Source of the DNA: CAYONP01 sp964405335
Lineage (GTDB): Bacteria > Armatimonadota > UBA10988
Length of the DNA stretch: 64,000 nucleotides
Assembly: GCA_964405335.1 (NCBI GenBank)
Contig: CAYONP010000003.1
Location: 1-64,000, forward strand
Direction of reading: 5' to 3'
Shown here: positions 26,154 through 35,140 of the stretch, piece by piece
Position numbering within the stretch: the first letter of the stretch is position 1
Layout of the letters: each line of letters begins with the position of its first letter
Notes under the pieces: model-generated
What the model was told of the DNA's origin: nothing
Databases searched by the model: none
What the model saw: only the letters and a program-made list of their open reading frames with translations
Translations under genes and position numbers: made by a program

Positions 26154-29100
26154 GCCGGTTCGCCGCCGGCGCGCTGCTCTGCACCTGTCTGGCCGCCGGC
26201 GCGGAGGCCAACCGGATCGCCGGTGACGCCGCCTTCACCACCGGGCCGGGGCCGTTCGTGATCACCGCCGGGCCCGGTGGCGAGCCGCCCCGGCTGGTCG
26301 ACGGCACGCTCAGGCTGAGCGGACCGGGCAGCCGGCTCGAGCTGCCGCTGTCCGAGCCGCTCGAGGCCGATGGGCGTTACTGCTTGGCCTTCATTACCTG
26401 GGGCATCGATGGCGCGGTGCTCCGCGTCTCCGTGCGCGATGCGTTCGGCCCGCTCGAGTCGGCCGAGCTGCCGCTGCCCGCCGAGCCGACCGACACCTGG
26501 CTGGCGTTCACCGCCCGCGCCGTGCCGCTCGACGCCTCGTCGGCCGCGGCGATGGGGCTGGACTGGAACGCCCGCTGGGCGGTCGCGCCGGCTGACCGCG
26601 CGACCGAACCGGCGGTCAGCGTTGCGTTGGAACTGCTCGGCCCGCCCGGCGCCGCCGCCTGGCTCGACGAGCTGCGCCTCACGCCGGGCTCGTCGCCGCG
26701 CGCGGTCGATCCGCCGCGCCTGGCGGTCGATGCGGTGATTGGGTCGTCCGCCGGCGCGCAGGTGCTCTGGCTCGAGCGGCCCGAGCCGCTGGTGCTGCGC
26801 GCGATCGGCCCTGGCGCGGCGCAGGCCACTGCCGACGTGCGCGACACGGCCGGCATCGTCGTCGCTCAAGTCGAACCGGCACCGCCTGGCCACACAGTCG
26901 AGCTCGATCTCACACTGCCGGTCGGCTGGTACGAGATCCACGCCCAGGTGGCCGATGGATCGACGGCCGTTGAGCGGCGGCGTGGATTGCTGGTCCTCCA
27001 CGACCACAGCCTGCTGCCGGGGGCAGGGCCGACCGTCTCGTTCGACCCTGCCGCCGCCGAGCGGGCGGCCGAGGCGGTGCGGCTCGGTTACCGTGACACG
27101 CGGCTGGTGGTCACCTGGGCCGAGCTGGCCGATGCCGACGGTGTGCCCAACCTGGTCGACCTCGAGCGACGCCTGGCACCGCTGCTGGCCGCCGGCGTGC
27201 GGGTGACCCTGGCCGTGCGCGTGACGCCGCACGCCGCGCAGCCGCGGCTGGCGCGCACCGAGCGGCGGATGCACAGCCACGGCTACGACCGCGACGTGCC
27301 GCTGCCCGACTTCGCCGCCTTCGAGCGCTTCGCCGCCGCGCTCGGCCGTTGGTTCGCCGGCCGCGGTGTCTGGCTCGAACTCGACGACCAGCCGTTCCGC
27401 CGCTGGCATGCCGAGGACTACTCGCGCTACCTGGCCGCCTGGCAAGCGGGCGTCGGCGACGCCGCGGTCGGCGTCGGTGTCGGCTTTGGCGAAGACCCGC
27501 CCCGCCTGGCGCCATTCCTCGCCGAATCGGCCCGGCGCGGCCTGCTGGTGCGCAGCGCGGCGCTGCCGGTCACGCTGCCCGGCCGGCTGGGCGACGAGCC
27601 GGAGCGTTGGTTCGGCGGCGTCTGGCCGGCCCTGCTCGACGATCTCGCCGTCGCGTTGCTGCAGCAGGGCCGGCCGGTCGAGCCGGCCATACACGGCACG
27701 CCGGTGGCCCGGCCGGCCGAGCCGCCGGCTGGTCCGCGCCTGACCGCGCCGGCCGCCGATGGCCCCGGCGGCCGGCAATACGCCGCCCGGCTGCTGCGCA
27801 CCTGGCTCGAGCTCGGCCGGCTGCAACCGGCCGTGCTGCCCAGCGGCTGGGCCGGCGAGCTCGGCGCGGCCGAGGCGGCGGTGGCCGTGTGGCGTGAGCA
27901 CTACGCCGCGGCCGCGCTGCAGACCGCGCCGCTCGCCCTGCCCGCCATGCGCGGCCTGGTCCTTGAACAGCCCGACGGCCGCGGGCTCGCGGCGGTCTGG
28001 ATGACCGACGACGAGCGCGCCGATCCGTCCAAGCCACGCGCCGACGCCTGCCGGCCCGAGCTGGTGCTGGAGACCATCGGCGGTGCCGGCGTCCGCGTGC
28101 GCGACCTCTACGGTGCCGAACGAACCGAGCTCTACGGCCGGCCGACGCTGCGCGTGCCGGTCGGCTTCGAACCAATCTACCTCGCAGCGCGCAGCCCCGG
28201 CGTGCTCGAACGCCTGCTCGCCGGCGCCCGGCTGGATGGCCACGAGCAGATCGCGCTCAGCTCCGGCCTGGCCATGCTCGACGGCCGGCCGGTGCTGACC
28301 ATCGCCGCGGTAAACACGGGCGGCACGCCGACCAGCGGCGAGATTCGCCTCCAGGCCGACGGACTCGAGCTGGCCGCCGCGCGCGTCGGCTACCGGGCCG
28401 ACCCGGGTCAGCTCGGCGTCGCGGCGGTGCCGATCGAGCGCTGGCCCGAGGGCACGGTCGGCCGGCTCCGGTTGATGGCCGAGGCGGGCCGGCGGATGGT
28501 CGACCGCGCGCGTGGGCTGCTGAGCTGGCCGGCGGAGGCGGGCGCGGAGGTAGTGATCGACGGCCGCGAGGACGACTGGCCGGCGGCGGTGCCTGTCTAT
28601 CGGCTCGACGGTACCGAGCAGCGGCTCGGCTCGGCGCCCGAGTGGCTCGGCCCCGACGACGCCTCGTTGCGCTGGCGCGGCGCCGTTGGCGGCGGCGCGC
28701 TGCTGTTCTGGCTCGAGGTCACCGACGATCGGCTCGAGACCGCGCCGCGGGCGCATTTCGACGATGCTGACGCCGTCGTCCTGCTGCTCGACCTCGACAC
28801 CGCCGACTCGGCCTGGAGCGGCGACGACTACCGGCTCTGGCTGACCCCCGTGTTCGACGGCCAGGTGCAGGGGCGCGTGCGGATCGACCGCTGGCCCGGC
28901 CCGTCGGCAGAGTTGCTGGATCTGGCGGCGGCCGAGTGGCACTTCGCCGCGACCACCACCGGCTACCGGTTCGAGCTCCGCCTGCCCCTGACCGAAGCGG
29001 GCCAGGTCGCGCTGTCGGCCAACCAGTCGCTGGGCCTGGCGCTGCGCCTGCACGACGACGACGGCGGCGACGACCGCGACCTGCGGCTGTCGGCCTTCGG

Positions 29101-29635
29101 CCCGGCCGGGCTCGACCGGCCAGACGACTGGGCGCTGGTCTGGCTGCGCCGGCCGGGCGACCGCGTCGGCGGCCTGCCGCCGCCCGAGTCGACGGTGAGC
29201 GAGCCGCTGGCGCGCTATCGACTGTCGCCCGGCGCGCCGGGTTTCGCCCTGACGCCGGAGCGCGCGGCGGGCGCCCGGCTGCGGTTCGTCGCGGTCGATG
29301 ACTTCGTCCGCGGCGAGTGGGCGGTGCGCGTGGAGCGCTCATCCGAGGCGCCGCAGGTGACGGTGCTCGAGCTGGCGCCGCCCACGCCGCCACGGCCCGA
29401 CGTGATCGCCAGTGTCTGGGCCCGCGGCACGGTCGGCACGGCGCTGCACCTGGTCGGTGGCGTGGAGGCGATCGAGTCGGTCGAGTGGCGGCGCTACGAC
29501 TTCGCGCTGCCGCCCGGCTGGGCCGCGCCGTTGACCATCGGGCAGTCGGACACCGGCTGGCTCGAGCTGGCCGAGGTCACGCTGCGCGAGCCGCGCACGC
29601 CGCGGCGCAGCCTGATCATGGTGCGTCGGCCGTGA
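26150..29635 (+). CDS. Large secreted glycosidase-like protein with CBM9-like domain
   Basis: This 1161-residue protein has a signal peptide (MSRFAAGALLCTCLAAGAEA). Residues about 20-280 are beta-sandwich-like. Residues about 295-560 read as a TIM barrel (LGYRDTRLVVTWAELADADG, GVRVTLAVRVTP, WLELDDQPFRRWHAEDY), similar in pattern to GH-A-type glycosidases though I cannot name catalytic glutamates. After a beta domain ending in FEPIYLAARSPGV (about 673), residues about 800-1000 match a CBM9-like fold (VVIDGREDDWPAAV...LLFWLEVTDDRLE, WSGDDYRLWLTPVF). A final 130-residue jelly roll closes the protein. It probably binds and processes carbohydrate outside the cell. ATG 26150 overlaps the previous stop; its own stop overlaps the next GTG. 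Confidence 0.65.
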   Translation: MSRFAAGALLCTCLAAGAEANRIAGDAAFTTGPGPFVITAGPGGEPPRLVDGTLRLSGPGSRLELPLSEPLEADGRYCLAFITWGIDGAVLRVSVRDAFGPLESAELPLPAEPTDTWLAFTARAVPLDASSAAAMGLDWNARWAVAPADRATEPAVSVALELLGPPGAAAWLDELRLTPGSSPRAVDPPRLAVDAVIGSSAGAQVLWLERPEPLVLRAIGPGAAQATADVRDTAGIVVAQVEPAPPGHTVELDLTLPVGWYEIHAQVADGSTAVERRRGLLVLHDHSLLPGAGPTVSFDPAAAERAAEAVRLGYRDTRLVVTWAELADADGVPNLVDLERRLAPLLAAGVRVTLAVRVTPHAAQPRLARTERRMHSHGYDRDVPLPDFAAFERFAAALGRWFAGRGVWLELDDQPFRRWHAEDYSRYLAAWQAGVGDAAVGVGVGFGEDPPRLAPFLAESARRGLLVRSAALPVTLPGRLGDEPERWFGGVWPALLDDLAVALLQQGRPVEPAIHGTPVARPAEPPAGPRLTAPAADGPGGRQYAARLLRTWLELGRLQPAVLPSGWAGELGAAEAAVAVWREHYAAAALQTAPLALPAMRGLVLEQPDGRGLAAVWMTDDERADPSKPRADACRPELVLETIGGAGVRVRDLYGAERTELYGRPTLRVPVGFEPIYLAARSPGVLERLLAGARLDGHEQIALSSGLAMLDGRPVLTIAAVNTGGTPTSGEIRLQADGLELAAARVGYRADPGQLGVAAVPIERWPEGTVGRLRLMAEAGRRMVDRARGLLSWPAEAGAEVVIDGREDDWPAAVPVYRLDGTEQRLGSAPEWLGPDDASLRWRGAVGGGALLFWLEVTDDRLETAPRAHFDDADAVVLLLDLDTADSAWSGDDYRLWLTPVFDGQVQGRVRIDRWPGPSAELLDLAAAEWHFAATTTGYRFELRLPLTEAGQVALSANQSLGLALRLHDDDGGDDRDLRLSAFGPAGLDRPDDWALVWLRRPGDRVGGLPPPESTVSEPLARYRLSPGAPGFALTPERAAGARLRFVAVDDFVRGEWAVRVERSSEAPQVTVLELAPPTPPRPDVIASVWARGTVGTALHLVGGVEAIESVEWRRYDFALPPGWAAPLTIGQSDTGWLELAEVTLREPRTPRRSLIMVRRP

Positions 29636-31377
29636 AGCCGGCGGAGCTGCGCGAGGCGATCCTCGACACCGCGGCGCGGCTGGCCGACCCGGCGGCGGTT
29701 CGCCCGCCGGCCGACGATGAGGCCCGGCTCGAGCATCGCCTGCTCACCGGCCCGGACGATCCCGATGCCCACGCCGCCCTGGCGCTTCACGCGGCCGAGC
29801 GCGATCCGGCCCTGGCGGCCGACTGCCTGGCCCACTGCCTGGCCGACCGGCCGGCACTGGCCGAGGCCCTGAAGCCCGGCGGCGACCTGGGCCTGGTGCT
29901 GGACCGCGGCGCGGCGACGGCGCGGCGCTATGCCGCCGCCCGGCGGCTGGGCGGGCGGCTGCCCGCCGGTGCCGAGTGGTCGGTCTGGTCTTCCCTGTTG
30001 GCCGAGACGGGGGATCGGGAGCAACTCGCCCGGGTGACCGAGACGGTGCGGCAGCGGGTGGCCGAGTCGCCGGCTCGCCTCGAGACTCTGCCGGTGCCGG
30101 CCCGCCGCGGGCTGGGTCGCGTGGTCGCCGACGGTCCGCTGGCCGAGTCGATGCGGGCGGCTGTCGCCGCGCTCGACTGCCAGTCGGTGGTGCGACACGA
30201 GTTGGCCGTGCGATTGGCCGTCGCGTCGCTCGATCGCCGCGCGGCGGAGCTGGTCGAGGCCGGGCTGCGCCGGGCCGAACAGTTGCCGCACCTGCCGGCC
30301 GACGAGCGGCGCCGCACCGGCCGTCGCTGGCTCGCGCAGACGGCGACCGCCGCTGGACTGATGGCCAGGTTGGGCGACCCGTCCACGGCAATCGGCGCCG
30401 TGCAGCACTGCGCCGCGCTGCTGCCGCGCGTGCCGGCTCGTCACTCCGACTGCGGCGCGCCGCTGGCCGCGGTGGTCGTCGCGCTCGGCCGGCTGGGGCT
30501 GGTCACCGAGGCGCTCGAACTGATCGAGCGCGGCGCGCAGCAGCGCGTCGATCAACTGGTCGCGCTCGATGCCCTGGCCGGCTGCTGGCCGTGGTGGCCG
30601 CCGGTCAGCGTGGCTACTCGACTCGACCGACTGCGCGCCGCCGCCGACGCCGAGCTGGCCGACTGGCGCGACGCCTGCCTGGCCGGCCACCTGGCCGCCG
30701 CCGGGCAGGTCCAGCGCGCGCTGGAGCTGGTCGCCGCCATCGGCGGTGTCTGGCCGCGCGCGGCGGGCTACCAGGCGCTCGGTGTGGCCGATGATTCGGT
30801 CCGCGCCGAAGTCCCCGGCGAGTGGGCGCTGTCCGGCGTCGGCGATGAGGCGTTCGCCGCCGTCGTGGCCGGGCTCGACCCGCTCGAGGCCGACCGCGTG
30901 CGCTGCCGGGCGGTGCTGGCCGGCGGCGCGGCGGCGCTGGCCGAGGCGATCGGCGAGCCGACGCTGGCGGCGCTGGCCCAGGCCGCGGTGCAGGCGCGGC
31001 GCGCCGGAGAGGGCGATCAGGCCGCGGCGCAGCGGCTGGCGGACCTGGCGGCGGAGCTCGACCGCCGGCACGACCTGTGGGGCAGGCCGCCCGAGGTCGG
31101 CCTGCGGCCGCTCGACCTGTGGCGTGGGCTGGTCGCCGGTCTGCCGGCCGAGCCGTTGGCCCAGGTGGCGGGCGAGCTCGAGCGGCGGCGGCCGATCGAC
31201 CAGCGGGCCCGGCTCTGGCTGCTCTGCGACTGGCTCGAGCGGCAGACCGAGTCCGCCGGCGGCCGGCTTGCGCGAGGGTATCTGGCGGCCGTCGCGTGCC
31301 GGCTGACCGGCGCGGGGAGGGCTGCCCGGCCGCGTGCCGAACAGGCCGCTGCGCCGATGGACCAGCCCGCGGAATGA
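29632..31377 (+). CDS. Large alpha-helical repeat protein of unknown function
   Basis: This 581-residue protein is rich in Ala, Leu, Arg and Glu, with helical hairpins throughout and no signal peptide, so it should be cytoplasmic. Segments such as LALHAAERDPALAADCLAHCL and ALELIERGAQQRVDQLVALDALAG resemble degenerate TPR-like repeats, but I find no definable motif or catalytic site. The GTG start at 29632 overlaps the previous TGA and the stop overlaps the next ATG; these overlaps fix both ends. The coupling implies it is made in proportion to the secreted protein before it and the arrestin-fold protein after it. The function is unknown. Confidence 0.65.
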   Translation: MKPAELREAILDTAARLADPAAVRPPADDEARLEHRLLTGPDDPDAHAALALHAAERDPALAADCLAHCLADRPALAEALKPGGDLGLVLDRGAATARRYAAARRLGGRLPAGAEWSVWSSLLAETGDREQLARVTETVRQRVAESPARLETLPVPARRGLGRVVADGPLAESMRAAVAALDCQSVVRHELAVRLAVASLDRRAAELVEAGLRRAEQLPHLPADERRRTGRRWLAQTATAAGLMARLGDPSTAIGAVQHCAALLPRVPARHSDCGAPLAAVVVALGRLGLVTEALELIERGAQQRVDQLVALDALAGCWPWWPPVSVATRLDRLRAAADAELADWRDACLAGHLAAAGQVQRALELVAAIGGVWPRAAGYQALGVADDSVRAEVPGEWALSGVGDEAFAAVVAGLDPLEADRVRCRAVLAGGAAALAEAIGEPTLAALAQAAVQARRAGEGDQAAAQRLADLAAELDRRHDLWGRPPEVGLRPLDLWRGLVAGLPAEPLAQVAGELERRRPIDQRARLWLLCDWLERQTESAGGRLARGYLAAVACRLTGAGRAARPRAEQAAAPMDQPAE

Positions 31378-32279
31378 GCCAGCTCTCGATCGAGTTGAAT
31401 CGCAACGCGCTGCGTGTCGGCGAGTCGCTGCTCGGCGTCGTCATGCTGACCGTCGACTCGCCGCGGCGGCTGCGCCGGCTGACCGTGCAGGCGGCCGGCC
31501 ACGAGCTGCTCGGCGCCACGCCGCGCTACCGCCCGGCGGTCTACCGCTACCCGGTGCAGCGGCCGTGGGGCCGGACCCGCAGTGGCGCGCGGCGGGTCGA
31601 TTTCGAGCTCGAGCAGCGGCTGGTCGACAGCCCGATTGATCTCGAACCGGGGCGCTGGTCGTGGTCGTTCGCCCTCGATCTCCCGGCCGATGCGCTGCCG
31701 ACCTATGGCGGCCTGGCGGTCCAAGTCGAGCACGACCTGACGGCCCGGGCCTCGTTCGAGGACGGAGCCGCGCGCGAAGCTTGGGCACCGCTCCACCTGT
31801 GGGCCGCGCCGAGCCCGCCGGCGCCGGCCGAGCCGTTCGTGCTGACGGCGCCCGAGTCGTCACCCGAGGGGCTGCTCGACCGGCTCACCGCCGGCCTCCG
31901 GGCGCCGCTCGAGCTGCGGCTGACCGGCCCGTCGCGGGTGCTCGCCCTGGGCTCGGTAACCTGTTTCGAGTACTCGATCGACAACCCGCGCGAACTCGAC
32001 CTGCGGCACCTTCGGCTCGAGCTGCGGGCGGCCGAGAAGACCCGCCACCGGGCCGCCACCGAGGTCGGCCGGTACACCGTCGACGAGCGGGTCATCCAGC
32101 TTGCGCCGGCGCGGCGGGCGAGCGGTTCCGTCGACTGGGTCGTGCCGGCGCTGGCCGCGCCGAGTCTGAAGAGCAAGCGGTTCAGCGTCGTCTGGGAGCT
32201 GGTCGCCTCGGTCACCGTGCCGTGGGCGCCAGGCGTGAGTGGCAGCGCCGAGCTGACCTTGGTGGAGGCGCCGGATTGA
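31374..32279 (+). CDS. Arrestin-fold protein (Spo0M-like)
   Basis: This 301-residue protein begins MSQLSIELNRNALRVGESL and continues GVVMLTVDSPRRLRRLTVQAAGHEL, the usual opening of the arrestin N-domain: a strand, a G-E turn and a V-G-V-L strand. Two seven-stranded beta-sandwich domains fit the length (about residues 1-155 and 170-300), the second with LGSVTCFEYSIDNP and RRASGSVDWVVPALAAPSLKSKRFSVVWELVASVTVPWAPG. Bacterial arrestin-like proteins such as Spo0M are cytoplasmic scaffolds linked to cell-shape or sporulation control. There is no signal peptide. It overlaps the helical protein gene by ATGA. The assignment rests on pattern, not on a catalytic motif. Confidence 0.6.
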   Translation: MSQLSIELNRNALRVGESLLGVVMLTVDSPRRLRRLTVQAAGHELLGATPRYRPAVYRYPVQRPWGRTRSGARRVDFELEQRLVDSPIDLEPGRWSWSFALDLPADALPTYGGLAVQVEHDLTARASFEDGAAREAWAPLHLWAAPSPPAPAEPFVLTAPESSPEGLLDRLTAGLRAPLELRLTGPSRVLALGSVTCFEYSIDNPRELDLRHLRLELRAAEKTRHRAATEVGRYTVDERVIQLAPARRASGSVDWVVPALAAPSLKSKRFSVVWELVASVTVPWAPGVSGSAELTLVEAPD

Positions 32280-32301
32280 CCGGCAGGACGGAAACAAGCG
32301 C

Positions 32302-33297
32302 ATGAGCATCCGAGTGGGACTGATCGGTTGCGGTGGGATGGGCAACGCCCTGGCCAGCCAGGTGGCCGAGTACGACGGCGCCGAGGTGGTCGCCGTGGCC
32401 GACCTCGACGCCGCCCGGCGGGCCGAGGCCGCCGGGAAGTACGGCGCGACAGCGTACGAGCAGTACGCCGAGTTGATCGACTCAGGCGAGGTCGACGCGG
32501 TCTTCGTCGCCACGCCGGGCGGATACCATCGCCCGCCGGTCGAGGCCGCGGCCGCCGCGGGGCTGCACGTCTTTTGCGAGAAGCCGCTGGCCACCACCGT
32601 CGCCGACGCCGATGCGATGGTTGCCGCCGCCGGCGCGGCGGGGATCAAGGCGATGGTCGGGCAGGTCTGCCGGTATCATCCTACCCACCGGCGGCTGAAG
32701 CAGATGATCGACGAAGGGCCGCTGGGTCCGCTGCATTCGCTCTACGTCGAGCGCGTCGGCGGCGGTTGGGGCGATACGCACCCGGCCTGGCGTTACTCGC
32801 GCCAGCTCTCGGGCGGCAACCTGCTCGAGATCAACGCCCACGAGATCGACTTCATGTGCTGGCTGGCCGGGCCGGTCAGCCGCGTCTACGCCGCCGGTGG
32901 CAACTACTGCGACGACCGGCTCGACTTCGCCGACGCCGCCTTCGTCGCGCTGAGCTTCGCTTCGGGCGCGGCCGGTGTGCTGCAGTCGACCTCGATCACG
33001 ACCCTCGGCTCGTATGCCGGGCGGTTCGACTGCCGCGACGGCTCGGCGCTGGTCAAGGGCCTGTTCGGTGGCGAAATCCAGTACAAGCTGCGTGCGGCCG
33101 AGGCCGAGGCACAGGTCGTCTCGCCCGAGGAGATGAAGACCAAGAACCCGGTTGCCGCCGAGGTCCACGCCTGGCTCGACAGCATCGCCGCCGACCAGCC
33201 GGTGCCCGTGCCGTTCGACCAGGCGCGGCATGTCGTGGCGGTGGCCGAGGCGGCCTACGAGTCGATCGCGACGGGGCGGGCGGTCGAGCTCAGGTAG
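32302..33297 (+). CDS. Gfo/Idh/MocA-family oxidoreductase
   Basis: This 331-residue NAD(P)-dependent dehydrogenase has the Rossmann motif RVGLIGCGGMGNALA at the N-terminus, VFVATPGGYH and HVFCEKPLATT near residues 70-100, and the C-terminal domain with GGNLLEINAHEIDFMCWLAG, where the His is in the usual catalytic position. It should act on a sugar, polyol or related alcohol. It starts 22 nt after the arrestin-fold gene and 13 nt before the acetamidase-like gene, so it probably belongs to the same transcript. The substrate is unknown. Confidence 0.9.
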   Translation: MSIRVGLIGCGGMGNALASQVAEYDGAEVVAVADLDAARRAEAAGKYGATAYEQYAELIDSGEVDAVFVATPGGYHRPPVEAAAAAGLHVFCEKPLATTVADADAMVAAAGAAGIKAMVGQVCRYHPTHRRLKQMIDEGPLGPLHSLYVERVGGGWGDTHPAWRYSRQLSGGNLLEINAHEIDFMCWLAGPVSRVYAAGGNYCDDRLDFADAAFVALSFASGAAGVLQSTSITTLGSYAGRFDCRDGSALVKGLFGGEIQYKLRAAEAEAQVVSPEEMKTKNPVAAEVHAWLDSIAADQPVPVPFDQARHVVAVAEAAYESIATGRAVELR

Positions 33298-33310
33298 CCA
33301 GGAGCGACCA

Positions 33311-34276
33311 GTGGCCGAACACCATCTGCTCGAGCCCGAGCAGTACGTCCACACCTTCGGCGGCCGACCGCCGGTGCTGACCATCGCCGACGGCGACAGC
33401 CTGACCGCGCCGACCCGCGACGCCGCGGGGCTCGACGCCGACGGCCAGCCGATGCCCGAGTCGATGCGCCCGCCCGAAGACGGCTTCCGTTACCTGCGGA
33501 GCAATCCGTGTGTCGGGCCCATTGCCGTCGACGGCGCCGAGCCAGGCGATGTGCTGGCGGTGCACCTGGACCAGATCGTGCTCACCCGCGACACCGCCTG
33601 GAGTTCGCAGGGCGCCGGCATGGGCTCGCTCACCGGCGAAGCGCCGGGGCGCAAGTTGCTGCTCAACCCGCCGATCGACGACCGAATGTTCAACTGGCAG
33701 CTCGACCGCGAGGCGATGACCGGCAGCCTCGAGTTGCCCGGCAGCACCGTCGGCCGGGCGACCATCCCACTGCACCCGTTCCTCGGCAGCATCGGGGTGG
33801 CGCCGCGGTTCGGGCGCGTCGAAACGACGCTCGCGCCGGGCGAGTTCGGCGGCAACATGGACTGCCTCGAGACTCGCCCCGGCACCACCCTCTACCTGCC
33901 GGTCTGGGTCCGCGGCGGGCTGCTCGCCTTCGGCGACGCGCACGCCGCGCAGGGCGATGGAGAACTCTGCCGCAGCGCGCTCGAGACCAGCGCCGAGGTA
34001 ACGCTGACCGTGCGGCTGATCAAGGGCTGGGAGATCCAGTGGCCGCGGCTGCATGATGCCAACTGGATCATGGTCGCCGGCAGCAGCCGGCCGCTGATCG
34101 AAGCGCTGCAGATCGCCCAGGTCGAGCTGCTGAGCTGGCTGGTCGACGACTACGGCTACGACCGCGACGAGGCCTGGCAACTGAACAGCCAGGTCGGGCG
34201 CATGCGGATCGGCAACGTGGTCGACCCGAACTACACCGTGGTGGCCAAGTTCCCCAAGAAGTACCTGCCCGCATAG
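33311..34276 (+). CDS. Acetamidase/formamidase-family hydrolase
   Basis: This 321-residue enzyme has the FmdA/AmdA signature: GPIAVDGAEPGDVLAVHLDQI, IPLHPFLGSIGVAP, GEFGGNMDCLETRPGTTLYL and the diagnostic GDAHAAQGDGELC. Members hydrolyse short amides such as formamide or acetamide to acid and ammonia in the cytoplasm. GTG 33311 is used because AGGAG lies 6 nt upstream. The flanking oxidoreductase and PhzF-like genes, with 13 and 15 nt spacing, suggest one catabolic unit, perhaps for a nitrogen-containing small molecule. The exact amide is unknown. Confidence 0.92.
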   Translation: MAEHHLLEPEQYVHTFGGRPPVLTIADGDSLTAPTRDAAGLDADGQPMPESMRPPEDGFRYLRSNPCVGPIAVDGAEPGDVLAVHLDQIVLTRDTAWSSQGAGMGSLTGEAPGRKLLLNPPIDDRMFNWQLDREAMTGSLELPGSTVGRATIPLHPFLGSIGVAPRFGRVETTLAPGEFGGNMDCLETRPGTTLYLPVWVRGGLLAFGDAHAAQGDGELCRSALETSAEVTLTVRLIKGWEIQWPRLHDANWIMVAGSSRPLIEALQIAQVELLSWLVDDYGYDRDEAWQLNSQVGRMRIGNVVDPNYTVVAKFPKKYLPA

Positions 34277-34291
34277 CCTGGGAGCTGACCT

Positions 34292-35140
34292 GTGCCGACG
34301 GTCGAGTACCAGCTTCTCGACGTCCTTGTCGACGATGACGCCGCGGGCAACCCGGCGGCGGTGGTCACCGACGCCGCTGGGTTGAGCGATGCCCAGCAAC
34401 AGGCCGTGGCGACGGCGGCCGGCGTCTCCGACACCGCTTTCGTCACCCAGCGCGCCGGCGGGCCGCACCTGCGCTGGTTCACGCCGGCTTGCGAAATTGA
34501 CCTCTGCGGCCACGCCACGCTGGCCGCCGCGGCGGCACTCGAAACCGGTCCGCGGACGGCCTTCAGCTACAGTGGCGGCCGGCTCGAGGTGGCTGTCGAG
34601 GCGATCGGCGGCGAGCCGCTCTACTGGCTCGGCCGGCCGGCGCCCGAGCTGTTCGATCCGCGTACGCCGGTCGATTCGATCGTGGCGGCGCTCGGCGGCC
34701 GGCTCGATGAGCTGCCGCTGCTGGCCACCTCTGACGGCGACCTGATCGTACCGCTGGTCGACGCGGCTGAGGTCGAATCGCTGCGCCCCGACATGGGCGC
34801 CCTGGCCGCGGCCTGCACCGCGGCGGGCGTGCGGGGCGTGGCGGTGATCGCCGGCGGCGAGGGTCGGTTCGAGGTACGGGCGCGCTTCTTCGCCCCGCAC
34901 CTGGGCATCGCCGAGGATCCGGTCACCGGCTCGGTGCATGGCGCGATTGCCGTCTACCTGTGGCAGTGCGAGCTGGTCGCCTGCCACCCCGACGAGCTGC
35001 GCGCGCTCAGCCGCCAGGGCTCGCCGCAGGGCCGCCAGGGCACCGTCTGGCTGCGGCTGCACCTCGGCGAGGATAAGCCGACCAGCGTCGAGGTCGGCGG
35101 ACGGGTCGCCGACCGCGGGGCGGGGCAGGCGCGGGTCTAG
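34292..35140 (+). CDS. PhzF-family isomerase with Asp in place of the catalytic Glu
   Basis: This 282-residue protein has the diaminopimelate-epimerase-like double fold of PhzF: GNPAAVV at residues 19-25, RWFTPACEIDLCGHATLAAAA near 62-81, and FFAPHLGIAEDPVTGSVHGAIA near 195-216. In PhzF and YddE the SETAFV segment carries the essential glutamate; here it reads SDTAFV with Asp47. Known members isomerise small acids, but most homologues have no known substrate. GTG 34292 follows GGGAG. Its TAG overlaps the RecQ stop on the opposite strand by 3 bp. Confidence 0.9.
   Translation: MPTVEYQLLDVLVDDDAAGNPAAVVTDAAGLSDAQQQAVATAAGVSDTAFVTQRAGGPHLRWFTPACEIDLCGHATLAAAAALETGPRTAFSYSGGRLEVAVEAIGGEPLYWLGRPAPELFDPRTPVDSIVAALGGRLDELPLLATSDGDLIVPLVDAAEVESLRPDMGALAAACTAAGVRGVAVIAGGEGRFEVRARFFAPHLGIAEDPVTGSVHGAIAVYLWQCELVACHPDELRALSRQGSPQGRQGTVWLRLHLGEDKPTSVEVGGRVADRGAGQARV

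Noticed and set aside
26078..29053. Antisense ORF of 991 codons opposite the secreted protein
   Set aside because: It is low-complexity Arg/Gly/Gln-rich sequence with no motif, and the plus-strand frame is fixed by overlaps with its neighbours.
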